A stretch of DNA of 64,000 nt from Melitaea cinxia (GCF_905220565.1 NC_059417.1:8790518-8854517), one strand, 5' to 3'; counted from the first letter of the stretch, positions 25,045 through 30,650 are shown. Made by a program: numbers and translations. Notes: a model not told the origin generated them from the sequence alone.

Positions 25045-26519
25045 TGTACTGGTATTGTGTGGCTACGGTACTAAAGAATATAGCCACCCCCTCTCTTCCC
25101 GTGGGTGTCGTAAGAGGCGACTAAGGGATAACACAGTTCCGCTACCACCTTGGAACTTAAAAAGCCGACCGGTGGCGGGATAACCATCCAATTGCTGGCT
25201 TCGAAATACACAGGCCGAAGACGGGCAGCAGCGTCTTCGGTGCGACAAAGTCAGCCCTGCGGTCACCAACCCGCCTGCCCAGCGTGGTGACTTTGGGCAA
25301 AACACATGAGTTCACGTTATTTTTGGCGTAAGCTTGTGGAGGCCTATGTCCACTGAGGACTGTATAGGCTGTAATGATGATGATGATGATGATGATATAT
25401 AGATAACTGAAGATGGCATATCTTACCCTGTGAGTCCGCCGCGCAAACGTATACGACCATGACTCGTCGACGTCGCGTCCTTTGACCAGGCAACCTGCCC
25501 AGGAGGTAGGATCGGTGTTCTTCTGGAAGCGCGGCCACGTTGGCCGGCACGGGCGGACCTTCGACATCCTCACGAGGTGACGCACAAGCAACAGGTGATG
25601 ATAGAGAGATGGAATCTGTATAGTAAATAGAAAAAATGTGTTATATATTTATTTATTTATTTTCGGCTGCTTTGTATATGTATTGTCATTAATGGTCTCT
25701 ATTAAGTTTCAAAATAAGAATTAAATTAAATTCCAACCGCCATCTTTTGGCTCTTGGAGTGTAGTTTTTGCACATATCATATTACCCTCTATCTTTCCTT
25801 CAGGCAGGGTTTCTTTATCCTAGTCTATACATCGATTGTATCACTGATAACTTTAAATTAACAGCATCCTCACAGGGACAACTTACAAAACACACTAAAA
25901 CAGAATTTACAACAACGTTTTACAAGTATTGTTATACTTACAAGATGCCACAGTATAGTAAACAGTTCCTATAGATTCTTATTAACTAACAAATCAGTTG
26001 TAGGGTAATCCCATAAGAATACACACACATCTATACAAGAAATAAATACTTGCACATATATATTTTTTATATAACTAAGTCGGCAAGCAAGCGTACAGTT
26101 CAACTTATGGTAAGCAATTACTATAGCTTATAGACATATATCGCAAGCGCGTTGCCGGTCCTATCCTCAATTCTCCCCAGGAGCCTTGGTTACCTTACTC
26201 ACCAACAGGAAAACAAAACTGTCGAGGTACTACCCAAGTTGGGCTGCTCCATATTTTGAGCAGGAAATTTCCTATTGTGCCCTCCATCAGTTCTGCTGTG
26301 CCCTACCTCATACAACCTACATATAAATATCTATCATAAATTCATATGAAATATGAAATAATTAAAACGGTACCTGAAACACTGGACCCAACAGGCGGTC
26401 TAGGCCCTTTGAGTTGCGGCTTCTTGTCCTTGAACAAGGGCGCAGGTTCCAGCAACTCCAGCGCAGGTTGCTCTGCACTCGCGTCGATCGACGGTTTGGT
26501 CACCCGGTAAGACGGAGAC
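4784..26519 (-). CDS. NWD1/2-like: NACHT and WD-repeat domain protein (NWD1/NWD2-type), 23 exons, 5' end missing
   Basis: Exons, high to low coordinate: 26374-26519, 25427-25615, 23607-23774, 22367-22517, 21295-21451, 20350-20499, 19452-19633, 18584-18676, 17673-17801, 16098-16185, 14502-14664, 13951-14159, 13377-13635, 12312-12490, 12158-12234, 11536-12084, 11302-11419, 10928-11057, 10331-10403, 8421-8557, 6975-7175, 5823-5957, 4784-5022. Every junction has AG/GT and a matching phase, giving 1306 residues and a TGA. Order: N-terminal DUF4062/TIR-like domain (about 90-210), NACHT with P-loop GGAGCGKAT (426-434), FVGLTP motif (456-461), CIAGAD Walker B position (509-514) and WLPSRLP (521-527), linker with RKFDELPF (784-791), then WD blades ending in WDVTR, YDLDQ, WSLTS, YDLQSG, WDLVTG and WDLHTG. 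This is the architecture of STAND NTPases of the NWD family, cytosolic signalling or scaffold proteins. Family members are about 1550-1750 aa, so N-terminal sequence is missing. NWD1 versus NWD2 cannot be decided. Confidence 0.92.
5262..5930. repeat. 115-bp tandem array duplicating an exon-intron boundary
   Basis: The motif ACCGGTGTGCAGG starts at 5361, 5476, 5591, 5706 and 5821, an exact period of 115. Each unit holds, on the minus strand, the codons for VLLSSDLGARD and RLWDLHTG, a donor G|GTACGCG and a CA-rich intron start. Copies are nearly identical; the leftmost has GCACGCG for GCGCGCG. The outermost two copies keep about 31 bp that the inner ones lack. All three minus frames stay open across the array. 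Confidence 0.96.
5823..5957 (-). CDS. NWD gene exon 22: WD blade; its 3' end is amplified in a 115-bp array
   Basis: Acceptor GCCCGCAG, first donor CACCG|GTACGC. It encodes GNCRLTLRGHVAAPSLLRLA and LSVRLWDLHTG (residues 1184-1228). Both neighbours join in phase. The last two thirds of the exon plus the donor and the CA-rich start of the intron recur every 115 bp down to 5363, so four further copies of the donor exist. The first donor is preferred because it gives HTG-KLIAVY with exon 23. Confidence 0.88.
6060..6285 (+). repeat. MITE family with AGTAAAACTTC-type ends, diverged copy
   Basis: Contains GTGATCGGGCGAGGC, a (GA)n run at about 6175-6200, TTACGTTTCG and a TTTTTACTTTAATCG end. The same order occurs at 17333-17592, 27196-27400 and, reversed, 43312-43500. 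Confidence 0.7.
6452..6764 (-). repeat. tRNA-derived SINE, near full length
   Basis: Reading on the minus strand: a tRNA-like head with A box (GTTGGCGCAACGG) and B box (GGTTCGATCC), a conserved body, and a tail ending in CCTATGCCCAGTAG. It is the same family as 18085-18426. It lies in the intron between NWD exons 21 and 22. Confidence 0.9.
6975..7175 (-). CDS. NWD gene exon 21: two WD half-blades (residues 1117-1182)
   Basis: Acceptor CCTCCCAG, donor ACTG|GTCAGT. It encodes SYVCVVSRELDEPSPNFIVV-YDLQSG, then KWKPGCDTVALAISSVDG and RILVWDLVTG. Without splicing the frame stops within a few codons (TAA at 6958-6960), so the GTCAGT donor is preferred; exon 22 then gives TG-NCRLTLRGH, a canonical blade start. 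Confidence 0.92.
7222..7424 (-). repeat. tRNA-derived SINE, second subfamily
   Basis: tRNA-like head with GGCGGTCGCGGGTTCGATTC on the minus strand, then a body ending with GGCCGTTGAGTGTG and ATTTATTTAT. The 3' half differs from the 6452-6764 type and matches 40949-41150. Confidence 0.88.
7515..8090 (-). pseudogene. RTE-type LINE reverse transcriptase fragment, broken
   Basis: The minus strand encodes DYSKAFESLKYEFIW, then LTHLRFTDDLVIFEENPRIL and NSSKTKLMTN, ending in YVYLGQIISP. These are RT regions of RTE-clade non-LTR elements. The frame is interrupted by stops and shifts between the two parts, and the catalytic FADD reads FTDD. It lies in the intron between NWD exons 20 and 21. Confidence 0.85.
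8421..8557 (-). CDS. NWD gene exon 20: WD blade (residues 1071-1115)
   Basis: Acceptor CTTTCAG, donor GAAG|GTATAT. It encodes ILVCGDETQKPFPLLVWSLT, then SRKLLYDLRIPHHDFITSKA. The WSLTS is a WD-position variant. Phases 2 in and 1 out agree with exons 19 and 21. Confidence 0.92.
8806..10215 (-). mobile_element. CR1/Jockey-like LINE, 5'-truncated, with (TTA)n tail
   Basis: Coding sequence runs from about 10206 to 9192 on the minus strand, followed by an untranslated 3' end and a tail (AAT on the plus strand) at 8806-8830. The 3' region shares a hairpin-containing segment (CTTATTGCTAAAAAGCAAT) with 20035-20080 and 57400-57450. The element lies wholly in the NWD intron between exons 19 and 20. 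Confidence 0.88.
9192..10112 (-). pseudogene. Reverse transcriptase C-terminal part of the LINE
   Basis: 306 codons, with AGVPQGGVLSPLLFSIFIN just at and upstream of the listed start (the open frame continues to about 10206). It has YAVDLQLYL where active enzymes have YADD, so a catalytic Asp is replaced by Val. Then KNLGIYFDQALSW, LDYADVCY and RLQNVAIRFIFGLRKYDH, all typical of CR1/Jockey-type thumb and C-terminal regions. It is 5'-truncated and lacks an endonuclease, so it is a dead copy despite the open frame. Confidence 0.9.
10331..10403 (-). CDS. NWD gene exon 19 (residues 1047-1069)
   Basis: Acceptor TTGTCTAG, donor GAAG|GTATTT. This 73-bp exon encodes DCVTTFKAGEDRFLNSLLVS and GDGR. 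It has no convincing ORF of its own and is supported by phase with both neighbours and by the WD turn ETG-DCVTTF. A CR1/Jockey-like LINE fragment sits in the next intron. Confidence 0.88.
10928..11057 (-). CDS. NWD gene exon 18: WD blade (residues 1003-1045)
   Basis: Acceptor TTTCAAG, donor ACTG|GTGAGC. It encodes GKYVVALKGVMNQKMPYYGL, KHLVALSRNRMYVNLMNIET. The blade repeat is degenerate (LMNIETG in place of WDxxTG). The reading frame continues into the intron to a nearby stop, so the donor is placed by the GTGAGC signal and the phase of exon 19. Confidence 0.92.
11302..11419 (-). CDS. NWD gene exon 17: WD blade (residues 964-1002)
   Basis: Acceptor ATTACAG, donor TCAG|GTACAA. It encodes CKLVRKIVGVTHPINLVPID and KCVVLCRRELRVYDLDQ, a complete blade with YDLDQ in the WD position. 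Confidence 0.93.
11536..12084 (-). CDS. NWD gene exon 16: helical linker and first WD blade (residues 781-962)
   Basis: The largest exon, 549 bp. Acceptor AACTACAG, donor CCAG|GTAAGA. It opens YNTRKFDELPFQHYHLL, the most diagnostic linker motif of NWD proteins (RKxDELPxHL), runs through helical repeats, and ends in the first WD40 blade with FDTRGKFVATVSTEREEICV followed by WDVTR. Confidence 0.96.
12158..12234 (-). CDS. NWD gene exon 15 (residues 755-779)
   Basis: Acceptor CATTACAG, donor AATG|GTACAT. It is only 77 bp and encodes GKWFVENDPKMAGRLVSQEN plus KFSEEW, with the Trp codon split. Its phase (0 in, 2 out) exactly bridges exons 14 and 16. Confidence 0.9.
12312..12490 (-). CDS. NWD gene exon 14, GC-rich (residues 696-754)
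   Basis: Acceptor CCCGCAG, donor TGAG|GTGACG. It encodes LPWAPGALLWPQLSALLAPW, an Ala-rich helix and ARQTLVDYYE. The W-x-x-L...L segment and the following helices match the family linker after the winged helix. The strong GC and Ala bias contrasts with the AT-balanced exons 15 to 20. Confidence 0.9.
12590..12770 (-). repeat. Degenerate copy of the GGCAAACAAGCGTACGG repeat family
   Basis: Matches in order, on the minus strand, the better copy at 33861-34140: GTAAGCTTGTTTGC-like start, CAGCTTATCGACACCTACGA and a CACAACACTACTT region. Strongly diverged. Confidence 0.55.
12811..13148 (-). mobile_element. RTE-type LINE 3' end (or SINE using it), with poly-T/A tail
   Basis: Begins with a T run, then TCCACTGCTGGACATAGGCC, CACCACGCTGGGCAGGCGGG, a hairpin (CCGAAGACGCTGCTGCCCGT) and ends CCGTAGCCACACAG. 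CTAGATTT occurs on both sides and may be a target duplication. The same sequence, in the other orientation, is at 19084-19403 and 25052-25396. Located between NWD exons 13 and 14. Confidence 0.85.
13377..13635 (-). CDS. NWD gene exon 13: winged-helix-like region (residues 609-694)
   Basis: Acceptor TGTTGCAG, donor TATT|GTAAGT. It encodes ILAWQISLSAE, an acidic linker, LEQILVTTEGALGAERV and RRGLDDTEILDLLAHDE. The RRGL-[TD]-x-x-E-[IL]-x-D-L-L segment is typical of the winged-helix portion of STAND NTPases. Confidence 0.92.
13951..14159 (-). CDS. NWD gene exon 12 (residues 540-608)
   Basis: Acceptor TTTTGCAG, donor TAAA|GTATGT. It starts with an acidic Ser-rich loop (EKDEPSSSA), then PPVGPEEAKAVLIACAA and KAVQKCTLPLYAK. 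This fits the region after the NACHT core, where family members have a helical segment preceding the winged-helix-like part. Confidence 0.88.
14502..14664 (-). CDS. NWD gene exon 11: NACHT Walker B and sensor (residues 485-538)
   Basis: Acceptor ACCCACAG, donor GAAG|GTAAAA. It encodes a helix, then RPVLLCIAGADAL, then RWLPSRLPDNVKMIVTVTE. The hydrophobic strand and the WLP..LP..VK sensor strand are intact. The first Asp of the usual D-x-x-D is Ala511 (codon GCG); Asp514 is kept. The exon is next to a large intron carrying an R1-like LINE. Confidence 0.93.
15170..16060 (+). mobile_element. R1-like LINE 3' end with (TCAAA)n tail
   Basis: C-terminal coding part at 15178-15645, then about 400 bp of 3' UTR with an AGGCTAAATCAAATCAAATC end. 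The 3' UTR carries GTCTATGCCCAGCGG, similar to other insect LINE/SINE ends here. Inserted in the intron between NWD exons 10 and 11. Confidence 0.82.
15178..15645 (+). pseudogene. R1-clade LINE ORF2 C-terminus with zinc knuckle
   Basis: Open frame of 155 codons without its own true start: YVWEAYDTRVTAALRPVLER, TFRLTQVLTGHGCFGEYL, then C-x2-C-x7-H-x4-C (CHDCGAAVDSAQHTLEVC), CPRWAALR, and a basic RRRRTKMRRMGY end. The CCHC motif after the RT and the E-Y-L-C-R lead-in are typical of R1/TRAS/Waldo-type elements. RT and endonuclease are missing, so it is a 5'-truncated copy. Confidence 0.88.
16098..16185 (-). CDS. NWD gene exon 10: NACHT strand 2, FVGLTP motif (residues 456-484)
   Basis: Acceptor TTCATAG, donor CACC|GTATAT. 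It completes RFVGLTPQSSSSHQLLKSIV, the counterpart of the family motif FLGTTP-x-SS-x-LL followed by a helix. It is short, isolated between transposon-bearing introns and easily missed. Its phase (1 base in, 0 out) is what lets exon 9 and exon 11 join in frame. Confidence 0.9.
16650..17147. repeat. TIR MITE split by a LINE 3' end
   Basis: The left end has CTTCTATCAACTACGTCACA and the right end, reversed, GGGGCCATCCATAAATT plus (across the insertion) ACATCACAC. Inner copies of GTGACA/GGGGTTCAAAAATGTG lie at both ends. An RTE 3' end interrupts the right terminal repeat. Confidence 0.75.
16978..17130 (-). mobile_element. RTE-type LINE 3' end with 11-bp target duplication
   Basis: Starts with (ATC)n (the tail, read reversed), then TCCACTGCTGGACATAGGCC up to GGCGGATTGGTGACCG. 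It is flanked by AATTTATGGAT at 16967-16977 and again at 17131-17141, a perfect 11-bp duplication. Confidence 0.88.
17333..17592 (+). repeat. MITE with AGTAAAACTTC-type inverted ends
   Basis: GAGGTAAAACTTCTTAACGC at the left and GTTTTACTTCAGTCG at the right form imperfect inverted ends. Inside are GTGATCGGGTGAGGC, AGTTACGTTTCGCATATC. It lies just 3' of NWD exon 9 in gene order, within about 80 bp of the donor. Confidence 0.75.
17673..17801 (-). CDS. NWD gene exon 9: NACHT Walker A (residues 413-454)
   Basis: Acceptor TAAACAG, donor TAAG|GTACGA. It encodes YVRGESSVPLALLGGAGCGK followed by AT and a helix. The P-loop has all glycines and the Lys, but the residue after Lys, normally Ser/Thr for Mg2+ coordination, is Ala433 (codon GCG), with Thr one place later. 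ALILR then leads to the FVGLTP strand in the next exon. Confidence 0.93.
18085..18426 (+). repeat. tRNA-derived SINE, full length, 13-bp target duplication
   Basis: tRNA-like head (GTTGGCGCAACGGTTACAGC; GCGGGTTCGATCC), body with GGTTGTTATCATGTACACC, tail GGGATATTACAAGCTAAAGC. The 13-bp GTACTTAGTAGTT flanks it at 18072-18084 and 18427-18439. It is the best reference copy of the family in this window. Confidence 0.93.
18584..18676 (-). CDS. NWD gene exon 8: helix before the NACHT domain (residues 382-411)
   Basis: Acceptor CGTTACAG, donor AAAC|GTAAGT. It encodes SLFDEVSEHLSFCQKV and ends NREITLNELKT. The next exon continues YVRG, giving the L-x-x-YVRG lead-in to the P-loop seen across NWD proteins. 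Confidence 0.9.
19084..19403 (+). mobile_element. RTE-type LINE 3' end
   Basis: GTGTGGCTACGACAATAAAG at the start, TTCCCGTGGGTATCTTATGA, hairpin region, then GAGGCCTATGTCCAGCAGTG and a tail with GAGTGAGT. Same element as 25052-25396. Confidence 0.85.
19452..19633 (-). CDS. NWD gene exon 7 (residues 321-380)
   Basis: Acceptor TGTTTCAG, donor CCAG|GTATAA (a weak +4/+5), phases 0 and 2. It encodes LHLSERNIIRGSVRG followed by a helical CERLDALFDALV. It precedes the NACHT domain and fits the family's L.E.NI...V linker. Its base composition is ordinary, in contrast to exons 5 and 6. Confidence 0.9.
19688..19880 (+). repeat. Fragment of the AACCGACTTCAA-TIR MITE
   Basis: Carries the family's right half: GGACCGATTTCGATG, TTTTTTCGTCTACTTACGTT and the end ATTGAAGTCAGTTTTTTTTT. 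The left end is missing. Confidence 0.7.
19940..20110 (-). repeat. 3' end of the CR1/Jockey-like LINE family, with (TTA)n tail
   Basis: (AAT)n then CTCTTTATTGTACACC and GCGATCTCTTCCAGGCAACC, matching the 3' end of the LINE at 8806-9000. No coding part remains. Confidence 0.75.
20350..20499 (-). CDS. NWD gene exon 6 (residues 271-320)
   Basis: Acceptor CGCGCAG, donor CAAG|GTACAC, phase 0 on both sides. It encodes EVQHTVLMSGEAARRCVWV, an acidic PEPPDADAD linker and a helical LQRRLANLQKDLK. It is GC-rich. No domain call beyond the inter-domain linker of NWD proteins. Confidence 0.9.
20925..20995 (+). repeat. 3' fragment of a second tRNA-SINE family
   Basis: CAGTCGACTGTTGTTTAAGA and TAGGATCAGACGACTGTGT match the 3' part of the SINE at 35295-35530. 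Confidence 0.6.
21295..21451 (-). CDS. NWD gene exon 5 (residues 219-270)
   Basis: Acceptor CCCCAG, donor ACAG|GTAACG. It encodes YSLDSSTTPPCYRLV and a helical stretch ending AYLTTVLEQ. The W-Y-x-L-D...PP-x-Y order is typical of NWD proteins after the N-terminal domain. The exon is very GC-rich and Arg/Ala-rich, unlike the flanking introns. Confidence 0.9.
21550..21838 (+). repeat. Recently duplicated 0.29-kb segment, copy 1
   Basis: Almost identical to 52360-52657, with a handful of substitutions and a short indel. No ORF and no clear terminal repeats. It lies in the intron between NWD exons 4 and 5. Confidence 0.9.
21915..22045 (+). repeat. GGCAAACAAGCGTACGG repeat family, 5' part
   Basis: TATATGCAACTAGGTCGGCA, AGCGATTACCGTAG and ATCGCAAGCGCGTTG in the family order. 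Confidence 0.75.
22367..22517 (-). CDS. NWD gene exon 4 (residues 169-217)
   Basis: Acceptor ATTACAG, donor AATG|GTAAGA. It encodes QSELGAVVPVLFLNASLG and ends in NDKTLLNKW, with the Trp codon split across the junction. This corresponds to the family's buried strand (FIVLLGNRYG-like) and the KWY segment before the linker. Phase agrees with both neighbours. Confidence 0.9.
22540..22722 (+). repeat. AACCGACTTCAA-TIR MITE, short copy
   Basis: Left end AGCCGACTTCAAATAAGGAT and right end TTAATTGAAATCGGTTTA are inverted. A SINE 3' part starts within a few bases of the right end. Confidence 0.75.
22727..22958 (+). repeat. tRNA-derived SINE, 5'-truncated
   Basis: Starts at GGTCTGGGTGTTTGTGCAG (head missing) and runs to GGGATATTACAGGCTGGAGC. 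Same family as 18085-18426. Confidence 0.88.
23607..23774 (-). CDS. NWD gene exon 3: N-terminal domain core (residues 113-167)
   Basis: Acceptor GCTTACAG, donor GCTC|GTAAGT, phases 1 and 1. The translation includes CCAEKGAL, WRVHVADLHWRSP and RFPVLCITELA. The ADLHW stretch matches the DLRWG-type strand that is a hallmark of the family N-terminal domain. The exon is GC-rich compared with its introns. Confidence 0.92.
23868..23950 (+). repeat. GGCAAACAAGCGTACGG repeat family, fragment
   Basis: TAATGGTAAGCGTATATATC followed by ACCGTAGCTTACAAGACGCC matches the 5' part of the family. Confidence 0.5.
24120..24260 (-). mobile_element. Helitron 5' end fragment
   Basis: On the minus strand it opens TCTATACAATTAAACAAAAT after an A, then GGGAGTTTCTGTTTGTAAAA, as in the full copy at 60827-61132. 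The CTAG end is missing. Confidence 0.65.
24953..25043. repeat. Compound (AC)n(AT)n microsatellite
   Basis: (CA)n passes directly into (TA)n. It abuts the RTE 3' end at 25052. Confidence 0.97.
25052..25396 (+). mobile_element. RTE-type LINE 3' end with (TGA)n tail
   Basis: GTGTGGCTACGGTACTAAAG at the start, AGGCCTATGTCCACTGAGGA and GGCTGTAATGATGATGATGA at the end. The trinucleotide tail is typical of RTE elements. It ends about 30 bp from NWD exon 2. Confidence 0.88.
25427..25615 (-). CDS. NWD gene exon 2: entry into the N-terminal domain (residues 50-111)
   Basis: Acceptor CTATACAG, donor CAGG|GTAAGA, phases 1 and 1. The exon ends with VMVVYVCAADSQ, which sits where NWD proteins have their first beta strand (VRVFISS-like) of the DUF4062/TIR-like domain. 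Upstream is a low-complexity Ser/Pro stretch and an Arg run (RTRRRR). An RTE-type LINE 3' end with a (TGA)n tail lies in the adjacent intron. Confidence 0.88.
26068..26316 (+). repeat. GGCAAACAAGCGTACGG repeat family, long copy
   Basis: ATAACTAAGTCGGCAAGCAA, AAGCGCGTTGCCGGTCCTAT, GGGCTGCTCCATATTTTGAG and CTGTGCCCTACCTCA in family order. It ends about 60 bp from NWD exon 1. Confidence 0.85.
26374..26519 (-). CDS. NWD gene, first visible exon (residues 1-48)
   Basis: The acceptor follows a CGCGCGCAG stretch and the donor is TCAG|GTACCG. The exon starts with one base that completes a codon from an unseen upstream exon (phase 2), so it is not the start of the protein. It encodes a Pro/Lys/Ala-rich, probably disordered segment ending PPVGSSVS. 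No ATG-led frame with the right phase was found directly upstream. Confidence 0.75.
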
Positions 26520-26639
26520 CTGCGCGCGCAGCAATTAGGTCTACGCTATGTTAATATGTCAATTTATTTACTTGACTAAGTTTTTATATAATACTCGATA
26601 AGCTATGAGTGACTAAAATAAATTAGTTTCATTGGGAAA

Positions 26640-26843
26640 CTATATCTGCCTGTCTGTCTGTTTGTTCCGACTAATCTCTGAAACGGCTATCCGATTTTGA
26701 CGGACTTCCACTGGCAGATAGCTGATGCAATAAAGAGTAACTTAGGCTACTTTTATTTTAGTATTTTATTTATTTTATAACTCTGCGATCTGAACAATAA
26801 CTTTTGTTAAATTCCACGCGGACGAAGTCGCGGATACAGCTAG
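26640..26843 (+). mobile_element. Non-autonomous Helitron, 5'-truncated
   Basis: Ends ACGCGGACGAAGTCGCGGA-TACAG-CTAG followed by T at 26844. The GC-rich GAC-GAA-GTC segment can form the subterminal hairpin expected about 10 nt before CTAG. The 5' TC end was not found. Confidence 0.75.
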
Positions 26844-27147
26844 TTATTATGTAAACTTTTTTTTTGCAATAACGTCTATTGTTATAGTCTTGTATGAGTA
26901 CAGCGTAAACATCGTTAATTTTTTTTAAAATACACAAAATAATCTTATTTAATTGTAAAATACAATAATATCCTTTTCTACAAAGATATTTTTCGTGTAT
27001 TTAATATTGTAAGCTCCACAAGAAGGGATAAGCTTATAACTTCTAGTTAGCAAACACAATCCCCTTATGCTGTTTTTCATTTCAAATTTTTTCTTCGTTT
27101 TATCTTTCTTTTTGGTTATGTTTGTTTTATGTTTATTTTGTAACTTA

Positions 27148-27195
27148 CTAGCTGACCCGGCGTACTTCGTAGCGTCGTACTTTTTTTCGTAAATA
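27148..27195 (-). mobile_element. Helitron 3' end fragment cut by a MITE
   Basis: A|CTAGCTGACCCGGCGTACTT reads as a reversed Helitron terminus. The AGTAAAACTTC-type MITE begins at about 27196. Confidence 0.6.
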
Positions 27196-27400
27196 TGTAG
27201 ATTTTTTGAAGTAAAACTTCTTTACGTACGCTTGACTTGAGGAGTACGCTGGTGAACGTGTGACGAAAACTTTAAGAAAAGTGTGCTCGGGCGAAACGAA
27301 TGAAAGTTGAGAGGGATATATAAGTTAGTGAAGATAGAAAGAGAGAGAGTTATGTTTCGTAAGTTTAACTTTAGTCGTGTGGTCTAAAACACTCGTTTTT
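27196..27400 (+). repeat. AGTAAAACTTC-end MITE
   Basis: Left GAAGTAAAACTTCTTTACG, inside GTGTGCTCGGGCGAAACG and a (GA)n run, right AAGTTTAACTTTAGTCG. Same order as 17333-17592. Confidence 0.75.
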
Positions 27401-28190
27401 TTTTTATAACTTTTTTCATACACAGATATTGACAATAACGCGCACAAAAAAAACGAATTATGCAACTCGGTGCAGTCGCTCGATAGTGTACATTCATCTC
27501 AGCGATTCATTATTATTTATATTAATGTGCCTGCAAGCAGTGTGTGTGCCACAAATAATTTGATTTGATTTGAATGACCAAAAAAAACTTTGTTGAATTG
27601 TACAAAATGAATTGAAACAATCACAAACAACAAAAAATGTTTTAATTTTGGAAAAAGAGGCTTTGGCAGACCGTGAGACGTTACAGGGTGAATCAATCAT
27701 TGAAATAGAAAATGTATTAAAATCACAATTAATTTAATTTGGCATATTTTCATTTTAGCTTTATTTTTTTATGAAATTTAATTATCAACACAGACAAAAC
27801 CACTCTCCCTGTCTAGTTTATAATAAATATACAAACTTGATATAAAACCTGAACAAGACAGCTTACTCCTGAGATTATGTTCAAATGGATTGTCAGATTA
27901 GCAGAGATTTGATTTTAAAAATTGGTTTAGGGAATCAAATAATATTGAGAAGTATTTGTAAGTAAACAGCGAAGGGAAAATGCAACGAAGCGTGTTTAAG
28001 GGTAAAGTCGTTAAAATAGCTGAATTTTGCGATGTTTTTTTATTTATTTATTACAATGTTTTATATCTGGAATTAAACTTTTTATGGTACAGGATTTACA
28101 ACGATTGGCGTTATTTTGGCGCCATTTTTTATGTACTAGAACTAGGTGTCCAGCGTATCGTCTAACATAGATTCCAGTAGTTATAGATTA
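27400..28190. other. AT-rich sequence, no feature supported
   Basis: No recognisable exon on either strand. A 61-codon frame at 27980-28165 (+) is AT-driven and shows no domain. Confidence 0.45.
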
Positions 28191-28316
28191 TCTTGACGAC
28201 ACATTAGCGCAGCGGTCACAGCACTGGCTGTTTCACTGACGGTCGCTGGTTCGATCACCGCCCACGACAGACATTTTTATTTGCCATATAGATGTTTGTA
28301 TCGGTCTGGGCGACAC
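28191..28316 (+). repeat. tRNA-derived SINE, head half
   Basis: GACGACACATTAGCGCAGCG, GCTGGTTCGATCACC and CCATATAGATGTTTG match the head of the 40949-41150 copy. The 3' half is missing. Confidence 0.8.
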
Positions 28317-30579
28317 AGCAGTAAATCCAAAAAAATAATTTTTATTTATTATTTATATCTGTCTTGTAACCTAAATCATTCCTTTGACATTTTACTTAGT
28401 ACTTACTACCTATCCTTTCGTTTTTACCCCTAACCTTGAACTTTTTAGTATACGCATTGTTTAACTTAAAATAATAATTTCAATAACTTTTGTAATAGTA
28501 ATAAGTATAAGTGTAAAAATAAATTTTTATCTTCTCAATACTAAGCTTTTTTTTTAAATTAAAAACTAGAAATAACATTATTAATACTTTTATCTATTGG
28601 ATACGATTAGACGTCATGTAGATGAAGCAGGTTTTAAAAATCGTGTGGATCTACGCCTCGTCTACGCCGTAGCGCTTTCTGTGACTTTAAAACTGTTTTA
28701 TTGCTGCAAAAGATATTTTCTTAATTTTTTAAGAAAGTTTTATATGTACATAACTAGAAAGTCTATAGCTTTTCCCGATTAATCTGGTAGCAGGTTTTAT
28801 ATTACCAATAAAATCAGAACAAACGATCGTTACGTTAGGGCGTTCAAACAAAATAGAAAACAAATCAAAATCTTCCATTCAGTGGCATTGATAGATAATA
28901 CAGATCTTTAGACGAGCTCTCATCATTTTATTTCTATTATGTAAGGCTACCAAACTCGAATACTTTCGGTAGCATAAATAAAAAATTAATATCGATAAAT
29001 CATAAGGGAAAGCTTTTGTCTATTTACTTATCAAACATAAACATACACGTATGCCAATGTATTTAGAAATTATATAAAGAATTTATTGAATAGACATATC
29101 ACTCGTATTTTGATGTTTAGGAACATCTAAATACTGTATGTATCTGTAAACAACCTTACATCTTATTTATAAAAATAAAAATGATTCGCCGAAATGTATG
29201 TAAGCGCATAACTCCCGAACGTAGCGTCAAATTGAATATGTAATTTGTTCGTTATTTTAAAGACAAAACTTGTATATTAGAAAATTAAAAGAAAATCGAT
29301 TTATCAACAAAAAAAAATGGCCGTACGAACTTTCCTACTTTTTAAATAATAGTAATATTCAGAATACTATAAATTGATCATTTATCTTATGATTTTATTT
29401 AAAAAATGTTAAAAGCATCTATTTCGTTTTGATATAGCGAAATATGATGGAGCAGGAATCATGGCGGAAACATTTCGAATCTCGAACGGAGAAATCTCTG
29501 GAGCGCTTGACATAATTCCCTCTTCATACCGCGCTGCACAACAGATTATACGAATACCCAAATAAGTTATTTAAATACTTTTGCATGAAGTAGGTTTTAC
29601 ATGATTTTAAATTTCAAGATGATGATTAAAAATTATAACCGAATTTAGTATTTGGGTTAAATTTAAACGGTTTTATTAAAATTTTAATGCTGTAATTTAA
29701 ATACGTAAATTTATTTATTACGTTGCTAAAATTAATGAAAATATTTGTATGTATATTAAGTTTGTCTACAAATAATGGATATTAATAAACACTGCAGTAA
29801 TTTCTTTTGTTACACTTTAGTTATGTCCGAGTTATAAAAAATAGTTTTCTCTTTTTTTAATAAATTATGAGATAATATTTAAAACAGGTATTTATACTAC
29901 ATTCTTAAGAAATACAGTAACATTATAATTCAACGTAACACCATAAAGAGGGCGTATCAAAATATACATCATTCATTTGAGTATCAAGAAATTTTAACAA
30001 ACTATTAAATGTATACATAATTTATCAAAATGACAGACATAAGTTTAGCAATTAAAAATATGCAAATATGAACTAATTAGCTGAAAGGTCAGATGACAGT
30101 TTAGGCTAACGTACATTTAAAATTAAAATAAAAAATTACTTTATTAAAGTAGTCTTCAAAAGCACTTCTGAATATTCATTTTACAAATTAGAATTATAAT
30201 TGTCTAAATTAATTAAATGTAGCTAAAACAGCGAAGATACCACCGATTGGGAATGTAGATTTTATGAGATTCACCAGACCAAATTTCTAAATCGACAAGA
30301 TTGTGCACTTACTATTTAAAAAAAAACTGATTTATTATAAAGTTGGCAATATTTTACATGTAATACAACGTCATTAATCCACACATTCTTACCATTAATA
30401 TTATCTTAAACCGAATAATGTTCAAACAGACAAAACAATTTAATAAAAGCAATTTTAGTATGATATAAAAAACAAACTTATAAAGACATACAATGATAAC
30501 TGTACAGATATATATGTATTGTTTTATAAAATATCTGTATAATGTTACATGTTTTTCAGTATATGTTTATGGAAACAGG
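28317..30579. other. AT-rich non-coding sequence
   Basis: No clear gene, RNA or repeat boundary. It includes ATCTATACTAATATT-like debris around 29160-29330 (ATAAAAATGATTCGCCGAAA, CGGCCATTTTTTTTTG on the other strand), consistent with old transposon remains. Confidence 0.4.
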
Positions 30580-30650
30580 CGTGGCTGAGGGTGGGGCTCT
30601 GACGTCAGGCGTGACGTCAACCATGACGCGCGCCCCAGATAGAGAAGCAA
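30580..30650. promoter_or_regulatory. CRE cluster, possible enhancer
   Basis: Two perfect TGACGTCA palindromes at 30600-30607 and 30612-30619, 12 bp apart (about one helix turn), and a half site TGACG at 30624-30628, in a GC-rich patch with GTGGGGCT. TGACGTCA is the CREB/ATF site. No flanking repeat identity was recognised. Function is inferred. Confidence 0.4.
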
